Shown here in pieces: positions 52,698-61,700 of a stretch of DNA of 64,000 nucleotides (position 1 is the first letter of the stretch; each line of letters starts with the position of its first letter). A program made the translations under genes and the position numbers. The notes beneath the pieces were generated by a model. It made no database searches, had not been told where the DNA came from, and was given only the letters and a program-made list of their open reading frames with translations. The stretch comes from Bacillota bacterium. GTDB lineage: Bacteria > Bacillota > Clostridia > Acetivibrionales > DTU013. The stretch lies in contig JAEYOP010000030.1 in the NCBI GenBank assembly GCA_023411575.1, forward strand, positions 186,001 to 250,000, given 5' to 3'.

Positions 52698-54350
52698 ATG
52701 AAAAAGTTGAAACTCGTTATGGCGCTCCTGCTGGCGATTGCCATGCTGGGCTCGGCCACAGCCTGCGGACAGGGCGGGACGGCACAGGAAGCCACGGGCT
52801 CCGCACCGGCCGTCGCTACCTCAGCCCCGGCGGAATCCACCCCGGAGGCCACAACGGAGCAAAGCCAGGATGTGTTTAAGGACCCGGTAGAAATTTCCAT
52901 TGCCTTCTGGGGAATTGAAGCCGCCCTTGCGGCCGAAGACCAGTTTGTCGACGACCTGGAGAAAAAGCTCAACGTCACCCTGAAGCCTTTTGAGATCACC
53001 TGGGACGACTATGTGCAGAAAATTCAGCTGTGGGCCGCTTCGGCGCAGCTTCCCGACGCATTCGCCATTGACGCCGTCGGCACCCAGAATTACCGCAACT
53101 GGATCGACCAGGGGATCGTAAGGGCTCTCCCGACCGACCTGTCGCAGTACCCGACCCTGGCAAAGTACCTGGATAAACCCGACATCAGCGCCCTGGTCGA
53201 AAACGGCAAGCTGTACACGGTGCCCAGGAGCAAGTTCGACAGCATGTACTATTGCGCCCACGACCGCAATGTGCTCTATCGCTGGGACCTGGCGCAGAAG
53301 GCCGGCATTACGAAGGAACCCGAGACCTGGGATGAATTTAAGGCGATGCTGAAGGCAATCATCCAGAAGGACCCGGAAAAGAAGCAGATCGGCGGGCTGA
53401 CGGCCGTGAACGTCAAGCAGATCGGCGGCTTCTTCTGGCTGTTCAGCGATCCCGCGGCCACCAGCGACGGCAGCGGCAGCGACTACAAATGGATCAAGGA
53501 CGACGGCAAATATGTACCGGCCGTACTGGATACCAAGTATGCGCTTCCGGCTCTGCAAAATGTGCGGGAGATGTATGATCAGGGCCTCATCGACAAGGAC
53601 ATCGCCCTTGTAAAAGGACAGCAGGGCTACGACAAGTTCGCCTCCGGCAAGGCCGCCGCTCTCCTGGAGGTCGGATACGGCAATGTGAACAATCTGCTCC
53701 TGCCCCGCTGGAAGCAGCTTTATCCGGATACCTCCCTGACGGATGCGGTGAAGAGGGTGAAATACTTCCCGGCCGCGGATGGCAACAAGTACTACTGCAC
53801 CTTTAAGACGTACTGGTCCGAAAGCTATTTCAGCGCGACAGTGGACGACAAGAAGATGGACCGGATCATGAGGATGTATGATTACCTGCTCCAGCCCGAT
53901 ACCAAGGAGTTCTACCGCTACGGCGTCAAAGACGTCGATTATACGAAGGACGGGGACAAGATCACGCTGAAGACCACCAATGAGGAACTCCTGCAAAAGC
54001 AGCCCGGCGCAGGAACCCTCGGACAGTTGGTGGAGTTTGATGACCAGTATTTCTACGATCCGAATAACAGCGCGGTGGACGCCTCTATCCGGGAAGCCGC
54101 GGTCAAGGACCTGGAAGTGGCAAAGAGCGAAACCAGGGAGCCCGACTATGAAGTGAAGCTGACCTACGTGTCCACGCCGACGAAAGACAAGTTCACCATA
54201 TTCGACCATGATTTCATGCTCAACATCATGATGGGCAACAAGCCGGTAGAGGATATGTGGAACAGCCTGCTGAAGGATTATGAATCCAAGGGCCTCAGCA
54301 AAATGATCGACGAAGTGAACGAAAAGGCCAAGGCAATGGGCCTGAACTAA
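52698..54350 (+). CDS. Extracellular oligosaccharide-binding lipoprotein (copy 2)
   Basis: 550 residues. Signal peptide with lipobox SATAC (Cys23), Ala/Pro/Thr-rich linker (about 28-60) and a family 1 binding fold. Paralogue of the lipoprotein at 41299, sharing landmarks such as CAHDRNVLYRWDLAQKAG and KEPETWDEF. Position directly after the two permeases makes it the main receptor of this importer. A GC-rich terminator-like hairpin follows, likely giving more of this protein than of the enzymes downstream. Confidence 0.93.
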   Translation: MKKLKLVMALLLAIAMLGSATACGQGGTAQEATGSAPAVATSAPAESTPEATTEQSQDVFKDPVEISIAFWGIEAALAAEDQFVDDLEKKLNVTLKPFEITWDDYVQKIQLWAASAQLPDAFAIDAVGTQNYRNWIDQGIVRALPTDLSQYPTLAKYLDKPDISALVENGKLYTVPRSKFDSMYYCAHDRNVLYRWDLAQKAGITKEPETWDEFKAMLKAIIQKDPEKKQIGGLTAVNVKQIGGFFWLFSDPAATSDGSGSDYKWIKDDGKYVPAVLDTKYALPALQNVREMYDQGLIDKDIALVKGQQGYDKFASGKAAALLEVGYGNVNNLLLPRWKQLYPDTSLTDAVKRVKYFPAADGNKYYCTFKTYWSESYFSATVDDKKMDRIMRMYDYLLQPDTKEFYRYGVKDVDYTKDGDKITLKTTNEELLQKQPGAGTLGQLVEFDDQYFYDPNNSAVDASIREAAVKDLEVAKSETREPDYEVKLTYVSTPTKDKFTIFDHDFMLNIMMGNKPVEDMWNSLLKDYESKGLSKMIDEVNEKAKAMGLN

Positions 54351-54368
54351 CATGCGGCAAAATTTCGG

Positions 54369-54402
54369 AGAGGTCTGGGGAACAGCCCCGGACCTCTTTC
54401 TT
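54369..54402 (+). terminator. Terminator/attenuator between binding protein and enzyme genes
   Basis: 12-pair stem (AGAGGTCTGGGG with CCCCGGACCTCT), 5-base loop, TTCTT. It lies inside the probable operon, so partial termination is expected. Confidence 0.75.
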
Positions 54403-54425
54403 ATGAGAAGGGAAAGGGGACGGAA

Positions 54426-55850
54426 ATGATTCAATTCGGAACGGGCGGATGGAGAGCGTTGATCGGAGAGGACTTTACCAGGGACAATGTCCGGATACTG
54501 GCCCAGGGCCTGGCAAATACGATCCGGTCCGGCGGACGCGGGGAAGAGGGCTTTGTGATCGGCTACGACAGGAGGTTCCTGTCCGACAAGGCCGCCGTAT
54601 GGTTCGCCGAGGTAATGGCCGCCAACGGCATCAAGGTCTATTTCATTGAAAAAATCGCACCCACGCCGCTCATCATGTTCACCGTAAAAAATATGAGCGT
54701 ACGCTACGGGGCGGCCGTAACGGCAAGCCACAATCCCGCGGATTACAACGGGGTAAAAATCTTTACGGAAGGCGGACGGGACGCTTCCGTGGAAGCGGTA
54801 CAGGAGATCGAGTACGCGGTTCGTGCCGTCGGCGCCGACGGAGTGAAATCTCTGGATTTCGGCAAGGCCCTGGCAGACGGGGCCGTCGTCAAAATCGATC
54901 CCTTCAACGACTATATCGACTCGGTCTTAAGCATGATCGACACGGCGGCGATCCGCAGCAGAGGCCTCAAGGTCCTGCTGGACCCGATGTTCGGCGTGTC
55001 CAAGACCTGCCTGCAGACCGTCCTGATCACCGCCCGGTGCGAACTGGATGTAATCAATGACCGGCACGACACCCTTTTCGGCGGAAGACTCCCTTCTCCC
55101 AGCAGCCATACCCTGCACAAGCTGGCGGACCTGGTGGCCGAAAAGGGCTACGATCTGGGGATCGGCACGGACGGAGACGCGGACCGGCTCGGCATCGTGG
55201 ATGAAAAGGGGGAATTCATCCATCCCAACAGCATTCTGGTGGTGCTGTATTACTACCTGCTGAAATATAAAAAATGGAAGGGCGGCGTTGTCCGCAACCT
55301 CGCCACCACGCACCTCCTGGACCGGATTGCCGACGCATTCGGGGAAGAGTGCCATGAGGTTCCCGTCGGCTTCAAGCATATCAGCGCGGCCATGGAAGGA
55401 AAAAACGCCCTGCTGGGCGGAGAAAGCAGCGGCGGCCTGACCATCCGGGGGCATATCCGGGGCAAGGACGGCGTTTTTGCGGCGGCCCTGCTGGTGGAGC
55501 TGCTGAGCGTAACCGGGAGAAGCCTGTCCGGGCTGTTGGAGGACATCGGCAGAGAGTTCGGCTATTTCTATATGGAGGAAGCCGATTTCCGTCTCACCGA
55601 CGCGGAGAGGCAAAGAATCAGCTGGCTTTTGTTCCGCCAAAAGCTCGTCCCCGGCTTCCGGCACGTTATTCGCAAGGTGAGCTATATGGACGGCCTCAAG
55701 GTGTATTTTGAAAACGGCGGCTGGATCGTCGCGAGGTTTTCGGGGACGGAGCCGCTGCTGCGGATTTTTGCGGAAATGGACTCCCGGGCGGAGGCGGCCG
55801 CGGTCCTCGCGGAGATGAAAGCTTTTCTGAACATGGAACCGGAACATTGA
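54426..55850 (+). CDS. Phosphoglucomutase/phosphomannomutase family protein
   Basis: 474 residues, alpha-D-phosphohexomutase fold. Seen: FGTGGWRA start, catalytic Ser101 in TASHNPADYNG, metal loop TDGDADRLG, sugar-specificity loop GGESSGG and phosphate-binding RFSGTEPLLRIFAE. Its place right before a GH94-type phosphorylase suggests it converts the released glucose-1-phosphate to glucose-6-phosphate. AAGGGGAC precedes the ATG. Confidence 0.93.
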   Translation: MIQFGTGGWRALIGEDFTRDNVRILAQGLANTIRSGGRGEEGFVIGYDRRFLSDKAAVWFAEVMAANGIKVYFIEKIAPTPLIMFTVKNMSVRYGAAVTASHNPADYNGVKIFTEGGRDASVEAVQEIEYAVRAVGADGVKSLDFGKALADGAVVKIDPFNDYIDSVLSMIDTAAIRSRGLKVLLDPMFGVSKTCLQTVLITARCELDVINDRHDTLFGGRLPSPSSHTLHKLADLVAEKGYDLGIGTDGDADRLGIVDEKGEFIHPNSILVVLYYYLLKYKKWKGGVVRNLATTHLLDRIADAFGEECHEVPVGFKHISAAMEGKNALLGGESSGGLTIRGHIRGKDGVFAAALLVELLSVTGRSLSGLLEDIGREFGYFYMEEADFRLTDAERQRISWLLFRQKLVPGFRHVIRKVSYMDGLKVYFENGGWIVARFSGTEPLLRIFAEMDSRAEAAAVLAEMKAFLNMEPEH

Positions 55851-55876
55851 AAAGGATGGAGGACAGGAGCAGAAGA

Positions 55877-58576
55877 ATGGATATGTACTTTTCTGTGGTT
55901 GAAAGCTTGAGCGGGCAATATCACCGGAACAGGCAAAGCGGGAAGGAGGCGGGAAGGAAGGGCCTTCCCGGAGGAGTTTTTTTCACCGGCGGGAAACTAT
56001 TTTCCGTTCCCCGGGACGACGGGGACTGCCGGTATCCCTTCGGTTCCGGCGGCATCAATTTCTGGGCCCACGGCTCCGGCTACCTGCATTGCAACGACGG
56101 GCTTTTTTCCATATTCCAGAAGGCCTCGGAGGGACAGGAGCCGAAAATAGCGTTTTTTGCGGGCTTCCCACGGCAGGGGGACGCACCCGGCTTCGAGGTG
56201 CTTCCGCTGCTGCCCGTTCCCGATTTCCAGGCGGACCGCTTCCGGCCGGCCGAGCGGTATACGGTTTTCAGCGGCGCCTGCGCGTACTATATTACGGAAT
56301 GGAGCGGCCTCCGCTTTTCCGTCCGGGTCTTTCCGGACCGTTCCAACGTCCTGCATTTCACGGTCGGAATCGAGAACCGTTCCGGTGGGGACGCGCGCCT
56401 GTTTGTCTCGTCGTATTTTAACCCCTTTCTAAAGCACGCTTTGTTTGAAAGCTCGGAAGACCGGTGGTTCAGGGAGGTCCGCTGCCTGCCCGGAGAGGAG
56501 GAAGAACAGCCGGGCCTGTTCCTGGTCAAGGTCAATGAAGACGTCAGCCGCACCGAATCCATCTCCAACTACGGCGTGCTCACCCGCAATATGGCTTTGG
56601 GCGGGGGAGCCGCAGTCCTGGACCGTGAGGAGACGACCTCCAGATACGATTACGTGGGCGGTGGCAGGGGAAGCCTCCATCGGCCCGCGGCCCTGCTTTC
56701 GGGCCGTTTCCCCGGAAGCCGCCGCGTCTGCGCCTTCACGGAAACCGGAGCGGCTGGGGATATCATCCATCTTGCGGTTCCCGCGGGCGGCACCTTCCGG
56801 TATGAGCTGGAATTCCGCTATAAAGCCTTCTGCCGGAACGAGGAGGAACTCGGCGCACTGCTGCGGGCATCGGGGAGCAGGGCGGCTGAGCCGGGGGAAA
56901 CCGACAGGATGCTGGAGGCGATGGAACGGGAAGAGGAAAGGGCGACGGGCGCGTTTCGCGCGGCCTTTCTCCCAAACGCCGGGAAGAGGGGCGAGGAGGG
57001 TAAAGTCAACGGAAGTGCGCCGGACGGAGAGGTGCTCGGCGAGTTTTTCCGCCATCTGATGAAGCAGGTGAAATTCTGCGCGTTGATCAAGGGCTATGTC
57101 CACCTGAGCGCCCTGTCCATGATCGGGTTCCGGGACATTTTCCAGGCCCTGGAGGCCCTTTTGTTCTGGGATCCCGGGGCGGCGGGGGACAAAATGCTGG
57201 AGGCCCTGGACTTTGTTCTGGAGGACGGCCGGTGCCCGCGGCAGTATACGCTGCCCGCGGTGGCCGGACAGCCTTCCGCCATGGATCTCCGGCCCTTCGT
57301 GGACCAGGGCTCGTGGGTCGTCACGGCGGTTTCCCGGTACCTGAAATTTACCGGGGACCGGGGTTTTCTTGACAGGAGGTGCGGGTACTGCGAAATCGTG
57401 GACGGGGGCGGTTCCTTTGCCAGGGACAGCGGGTTCCGGGACAGCGTGCTGGACCATTTGCTGCGGATCACGGATTACCTCCTGGAGCAGCGGGATCACG
57501 ATTATACGGGCTGCGTGAGGGCCCTGTACGGGGATTGGAACGACGCCCTCGACGGGCTCGGCGTAAGCGGCGATCCCGGCGTTCCGTTCGGAACCGGGGT
57601 TTCGGTCATGGCCTCGCTGCAGGTGTACCAGAATCTGTCGGAAATGCTTGAAATCCTTGAATGGACGGGAAATGCCGCATACCTGCCGAAAATGGACCGC
57701 TATCGGTCGGCCAGGGAGGAACTGGCGGCAAGCCTGGAAAAGTATGCGGTCGTGGGGGGCGAAGCCGGGGAAAGGCGCATCCTCCACGGGTGGGGCGACA
57801 AAAGGAGCTATCTTGTGGGGAGCTTCGAGGATCCGGATAAAGAATCCAGGTACAGTCTTACCTCAAATGCCTTCTGGGTCCTTTCCGGTCTGTACGACAG
57901 GGACCCCTCCATCCGGGATACGGTTCTGGAGGCGTTTGAAAAGCTGGATTCCAAATACGGCTATAAAACCTTCGAACCCCATTTCGCGAAAAACACGCCG
58001 GGCGTGGGGCGAATCCCCAAGCTGCCGGCCGGAACAGCGGAGAACGGCGCCGTATACATCCACGCCTCCACCTTTGCCGTAATGGCCCTGTTTTGCATGG
58101 GGGAGCCCCGGAAGGCGTGGGAGCAGCTGGACAAGCTGCTGCCGTTCGCCCATGAGCGGATTTCCTGCTCTCCCTTCGTAATGCCGAATTCCTACGGCTG
58201 CAACGAAGAGCTGGGAATCGACGGAGAATCCATGCACGACTGGCAGACGGGCAGTTCCAACGTGATCTTCAAGATCTTCGCCCGGTATGTTTTCGGAATC
58301 GAGCCCGGATTTGACGGCCTGTGGCTCCAGCCCGCCGGATGGTCCCCCTTCCCGGAAATGAAGCTGGAAATCGAAATCCGGCGCTGCCGGGTCACGCTGG
58401 AGTATCAATACCTGGGCGGCGGACCTTTGAGCTTCCTTGTGGACGGAGTCCCAGGAAAAACCGAATATTGCGGGAGCACGGGGCAAAATCGCCTCTTTTT
58501 GCCCTGGGACAGCCTGGGGAGGCCCGGACTTTACATACGGGTACAGGGGCAGCGCCCGTATGGATTGCAATTATAG
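55877..58576 (+). CDS. GH94-type glycoside phosphorylase (beta-glucan oligosaccharide)
   Basis: 899 residues, no signal peptide, so cytoplasmic. N-terminal beta-sandwich (about 1-320) and C-terminal (alpha/alpha)6 barrel with the GH94 acid motif YGDWNDALDGLG (Asp residues 553 and 556), plus DLRPFVDQGSWVVTAVSRYL and HDWQTGSSNVIFKI. Such enzymes split beta-glucosides with phosphate, giving glucose-1-phosphate. The length and the transporter-mutase context resemble laminaribiose-type phosphorylases; cellobiose, 1,2-beta-glucan and related GH149/GH161 activities cannot be excluded. The start is the ATG with AGGAG 7 bases upstream; a TTG overlapping the mutase stop and an ATG with poor spacing were rejected. 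Confidence 0.84.
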   Translation: MDMYFSVVESLSGQYHRNRQSGKEAGRKGLPGGVFFTGGKLFSVPRDDGDCRYPFGSGGINFWAHGSGYLHCNDGLFSIFQKASEGQEPKIAFFAGFPRQGDAPGFEVLPLLPVPDFQADRFRPAERYTVFSGACAYYITEWSGLRFSVRVFPDRSNVLHFTVGIENRSGGDARLFVSSYFNPFLKHALFESSEDRWFREVRCLPGEEEEQPGLFLVKVNEDVSRTESISNYGVLTRNMALGGGAAVLDREETTSRYDYVGGGRGSLHRPAALLSGRFPGSRRVCAFTETGAAGDIIHLAVPAGGTFRYELEFRYKAFCRNEEELGALLRASGSRAAEPGETDRMLEAMEREEERATGAFRAAFLPNAGKRGEEGKVNGSAPDGEVLGEFFRHLMKQVKFCALIKGYVHLSALSMIGFRDIFQALEALLFWDPGAAGDKMLEALDFVLEDGRCPRQYTLPAVAGQPSAMDLRPFVDQGSWVVTAVSRYLKFTGDRGFLDRRCGYCEIVDGGGSFARDSGFRDSVLDHLLRITDYLLEQRDHDYTGCVRALYGDWNDALDGLGVSGDPGVPFGTGVSVMASLQVYQNLSEMLEILEWTGNAAYLPKMDRYRSAREELAASLEKYAVVGGEAGERRILHGWGDKRSYLVGSFEDPDKESRYSLTSNAFWVLSGLYDRDPSIRDTVLEAFEKLDSKYGYKTFEPHFAKNTPGVGRIPKLPAGTAENGAVYIHASTFAVMALFCMGEPRKAWEQLDKLLPFAHERISCSPFVMPNSYGCNEELGIDGESMHDWQTGSSNVIFKIFARYVFGIEPGFDGLWLQPAGWSPFPEMKLEIEIRRCRVTLEYQYLGGGPLSFLVDGVPGKTEYCGSTGQNRLFLPWDSLGRPGLYIRVQGQRPYGLQL

Positions 58577-58761
58577 GGCGAATGGATTATTCTCATATTT
58601 TTTTCTTTAGGCGGTTCCCTAGGAAAATTTATTCTAACTTATGTCCGTATACGTTATAAGGTCAATCGATAGGAACGGATTTTGGACGGTGATATGATCA
58701 TCCGGAGAGAAGCGTCAGGATGCTTCTACTCTATTTGATTTGAAAAGAGGAGGATTCGAGG

Positions 58762-61700
58762 ATGTTGAAAAGCTCAAAGAAGATTCTGGCTCTATTTGTC
58801 GCGTTGCTCCTGCTGTCCTCAGCCCTGTTCCCCGTTTACGCCGCCGGAGGAAGCGGCATTCAGGGACATTGGGCGGCGGCGGTTATTCAGAAATGGGTGG
58901 ACCTGGGCCTTGCAAAGGGAGGCGCGGACGGCGCGTTCAGACCGGACGACAGCGTGACGAGGGCGGAGCTGGCCGTGTTCCTGAACCGGATTTTCCGGTA
59001 TACAGAAGGGGCCGAAGCTACCTTTGCGGATGTTCCCGCATCGGCATGGTACCGGGACGATATCACAAAAGCGGTCGCCGCCGGGATTATCCAGGCGAAA
59101 AGCGGGGACAAAATCGGCCCCGGCGACCGGCTGAGCCGGCAGGAGGCCGCCCGGATGATCGCCGCCGCCTTCGGCTGGAAAGCGGCGGATTTAAGCCGCC
59201 TGGGCAAATTCCCGGATTCCGGCAGGGTGGGTTCCCCATACCGGGACGCCGTCTGCGCCCTGGTTGAAAAGGGCTGCATTTCCGGCCGGTCCGGCGGGCT
59301 TCTGGCTCCCCTGGACGGGACGACGCGGGCGGAAGTCGTTAAAATGCTGGATATGGCCATGGGCGAGCTGAAAAATGCCAAGGGAACCTATACGGGCAAT
59401 GTAAAGGGCAATCTGGTGGTCAACACGAGGGATGTCGTTCTCAGCAACATGACCATCGGCGGGGACCTATATCTAACCCAGGGGATCGGCGACGGAAATG
59501 TCACCCTGGACGGCGTTACCGTTAAAGGAAAGACCATCGTAAGCGGCGGGGGAATGAACAGCATCCACATCCGGAATTCCTCCCTTGCGGGTTCTCTGGT
59601 CGTCATAAAGGTGGGCGGACAGATAAGGATCGTCGCGGAGGGATCTACGGTAATCGACGGCGTTGAATTGAGGTCCGGCGCCAGGCTGGAGGAATCGGGC
59701 CTTACCGGCGGCGGGTTCGGCGGCGTGGAAATTCTGGGCATTGTCGAAGCGGGCCAGCAGATTATTCTGGACGGGGATTTTGACCGGGTAGGCATCGAGG
59801 CGGATCACGTCGGCGTGGAAATCGCAGGCGGAACCGTCGGCAGCCTTGAAGTTGCGAGCGGCGCGGACGGTGCGCAGATCCATGTGGCGCAAAACGCCGG
59901 AATCGGCAATTTGACGCTCGGAGCCGCTGCTGCGGTGACGGGACAGGGAACGATCACCTCCGCTACCATCAACGCACCGGGCGTTACGCTGGAGCAAAAG
60001 CCCGCTGCGGTAAATATCGCGGCCGGTATTACCGCGACGGTGGGAGGAGCGGTAACCACCGGAGCCTCCGCTTCCACCGGCGGCGGGGGGAGCAGCGACG
60101 GGACTACGACGCCGGATTCCCCGCCGGACGCCAAAGCCGAGCTGTTTGACGACTTCAATTATGCGAACTCCTCCGATCCGGCGCTGGCCGGCATGGGCTG
60201 GCATGTAAAGCATACGAATACGGAAGGCCCGGGCCCGGCGGGCTGCACCTGGACCAGGGACAACGTCGCCTTTGTGGACGACGCTGAAAACTCCGGCAAC
60301 AAGCTGGCAAGGCTGACCTCCTCGACGGACGGCACGGCAGCGGGCACGTATCAAAGCGAAATCGTCCTGCCCCAGAAATTTTATGAGGGCACCTATGCGA
60401 CAAGAGTCAAATTTGCCGATCTTCCGCTGGAAGGGGCGGCCATGGACGGAGACGCCGTCGTCGAGACGTTCTTTACGATTACCCCTCTGAATTATGATCT
60501 GGATCCCGATTATTGCGAGTATGATTTTGAGTACCTGCCCAACGGCGGCTGGGGAGACTCGCGCATGATGTACGAGACCTCCTGGGAGACGTATTGCAAT
60601 GATCCCTGGATTGCGGTAAACACGCACGGAAATCAGCCGGACAGCCTGGAAGGCTGGCATACGCTGATCCTGACCATCCGGGACGGCGTGATAAAATATT
60701 ATATTGACGGCGTAAATGTGGCCACGCACGGGGGAATATACTATCCCGAAGTGCCCATGTCCGTCAACTTCAACCTGTGGTTCATCAACGGCGGCTTCAA
60801 TTCAAGCCTGTCCGGGACCCGTACGTACCAGCAGGACATCGATTGGGTTTATTACCTGGAGAACACGGAACTGACTCCCGAGCAAGTGCAAACGGCGGTT
60901 AACGGGTACAGAAGCAGTGTGACCAGGAGAACGGATACGGTAAAAATGAAAAATTTCGCCAATATTCCTTCCAGTGCGCAGCTCAGCGCTGATAAAGCGG
61001 TAAATACCGGAGACTATACCATAACGGCAACCGTCCCGGCAAATAACAAGGCCACTTCCCTGAGGCTTTATGAAAACGATATTCTGGTGAAGGCGGCCGC
61101 CGTGACGGCCAATTCCGCGTCCCAGCAGAAGATCTCCTTCCCGGTAACCGGCAAGGCGGCCGGCGACTACACCTACCGGGCGGAGCTGTCCAACGCGAAC
61201 GGTACGCGTGCCGGCGCGGATGTGACGGTGAGCGTGATCCGGGCCATGTTCGACGATTTCAATTATGAGGATTGCAACGACCCGAAGCTTTCGGAAAATG
61301 GATGGGTCCTCAAGAACGACGTCGATGAAGGCCCCGGCATTGCAAACACCTGGAAAAAGGAGGGGGTGTCTTTTCCAAGCGACTCCGACCTGACCGGCAA
61401 CAAGCTGGCGAGGCTGACCTCCTCCACGGACGGTACGGTCGGCGGCACCACCCAGAGTGAGATCTATACCGGCGCAAGCAAGTTCTACGAGGGGACCTAC
61501 GCCGCAAGGGTCAAGTTCAGCGACACGCCCGCATCCGGGCCCGACGGGGACCCCCTGGTCCAGACGTTTTTCAACATCACGCTGCATAACGAGAACAATC
61601 CCACATATGGGGAGCATGATTTTGAATACCTGCCCAACGGGGGCTGGGGAGAACCGGGCAGCATCCTGTACGCCACCACCTGGGAGAATGTCATTCCCGA

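Noticed and set aside
52821..54731. 636-codon minus-strand open frame over binding lipoprotein copy 2
   Set aside because: Spans two real plus-strand genes and a terminator, with no recognisable domain.
58577..58761. CRISPR, tRNA or riboswitch in this and other gaps
   Set aside because: No regular direct repeats with spacers, no cloverleaf with conserved GTTCRA, and no known riboswitch core were seen in any intergenic region apart from the L10 leader.
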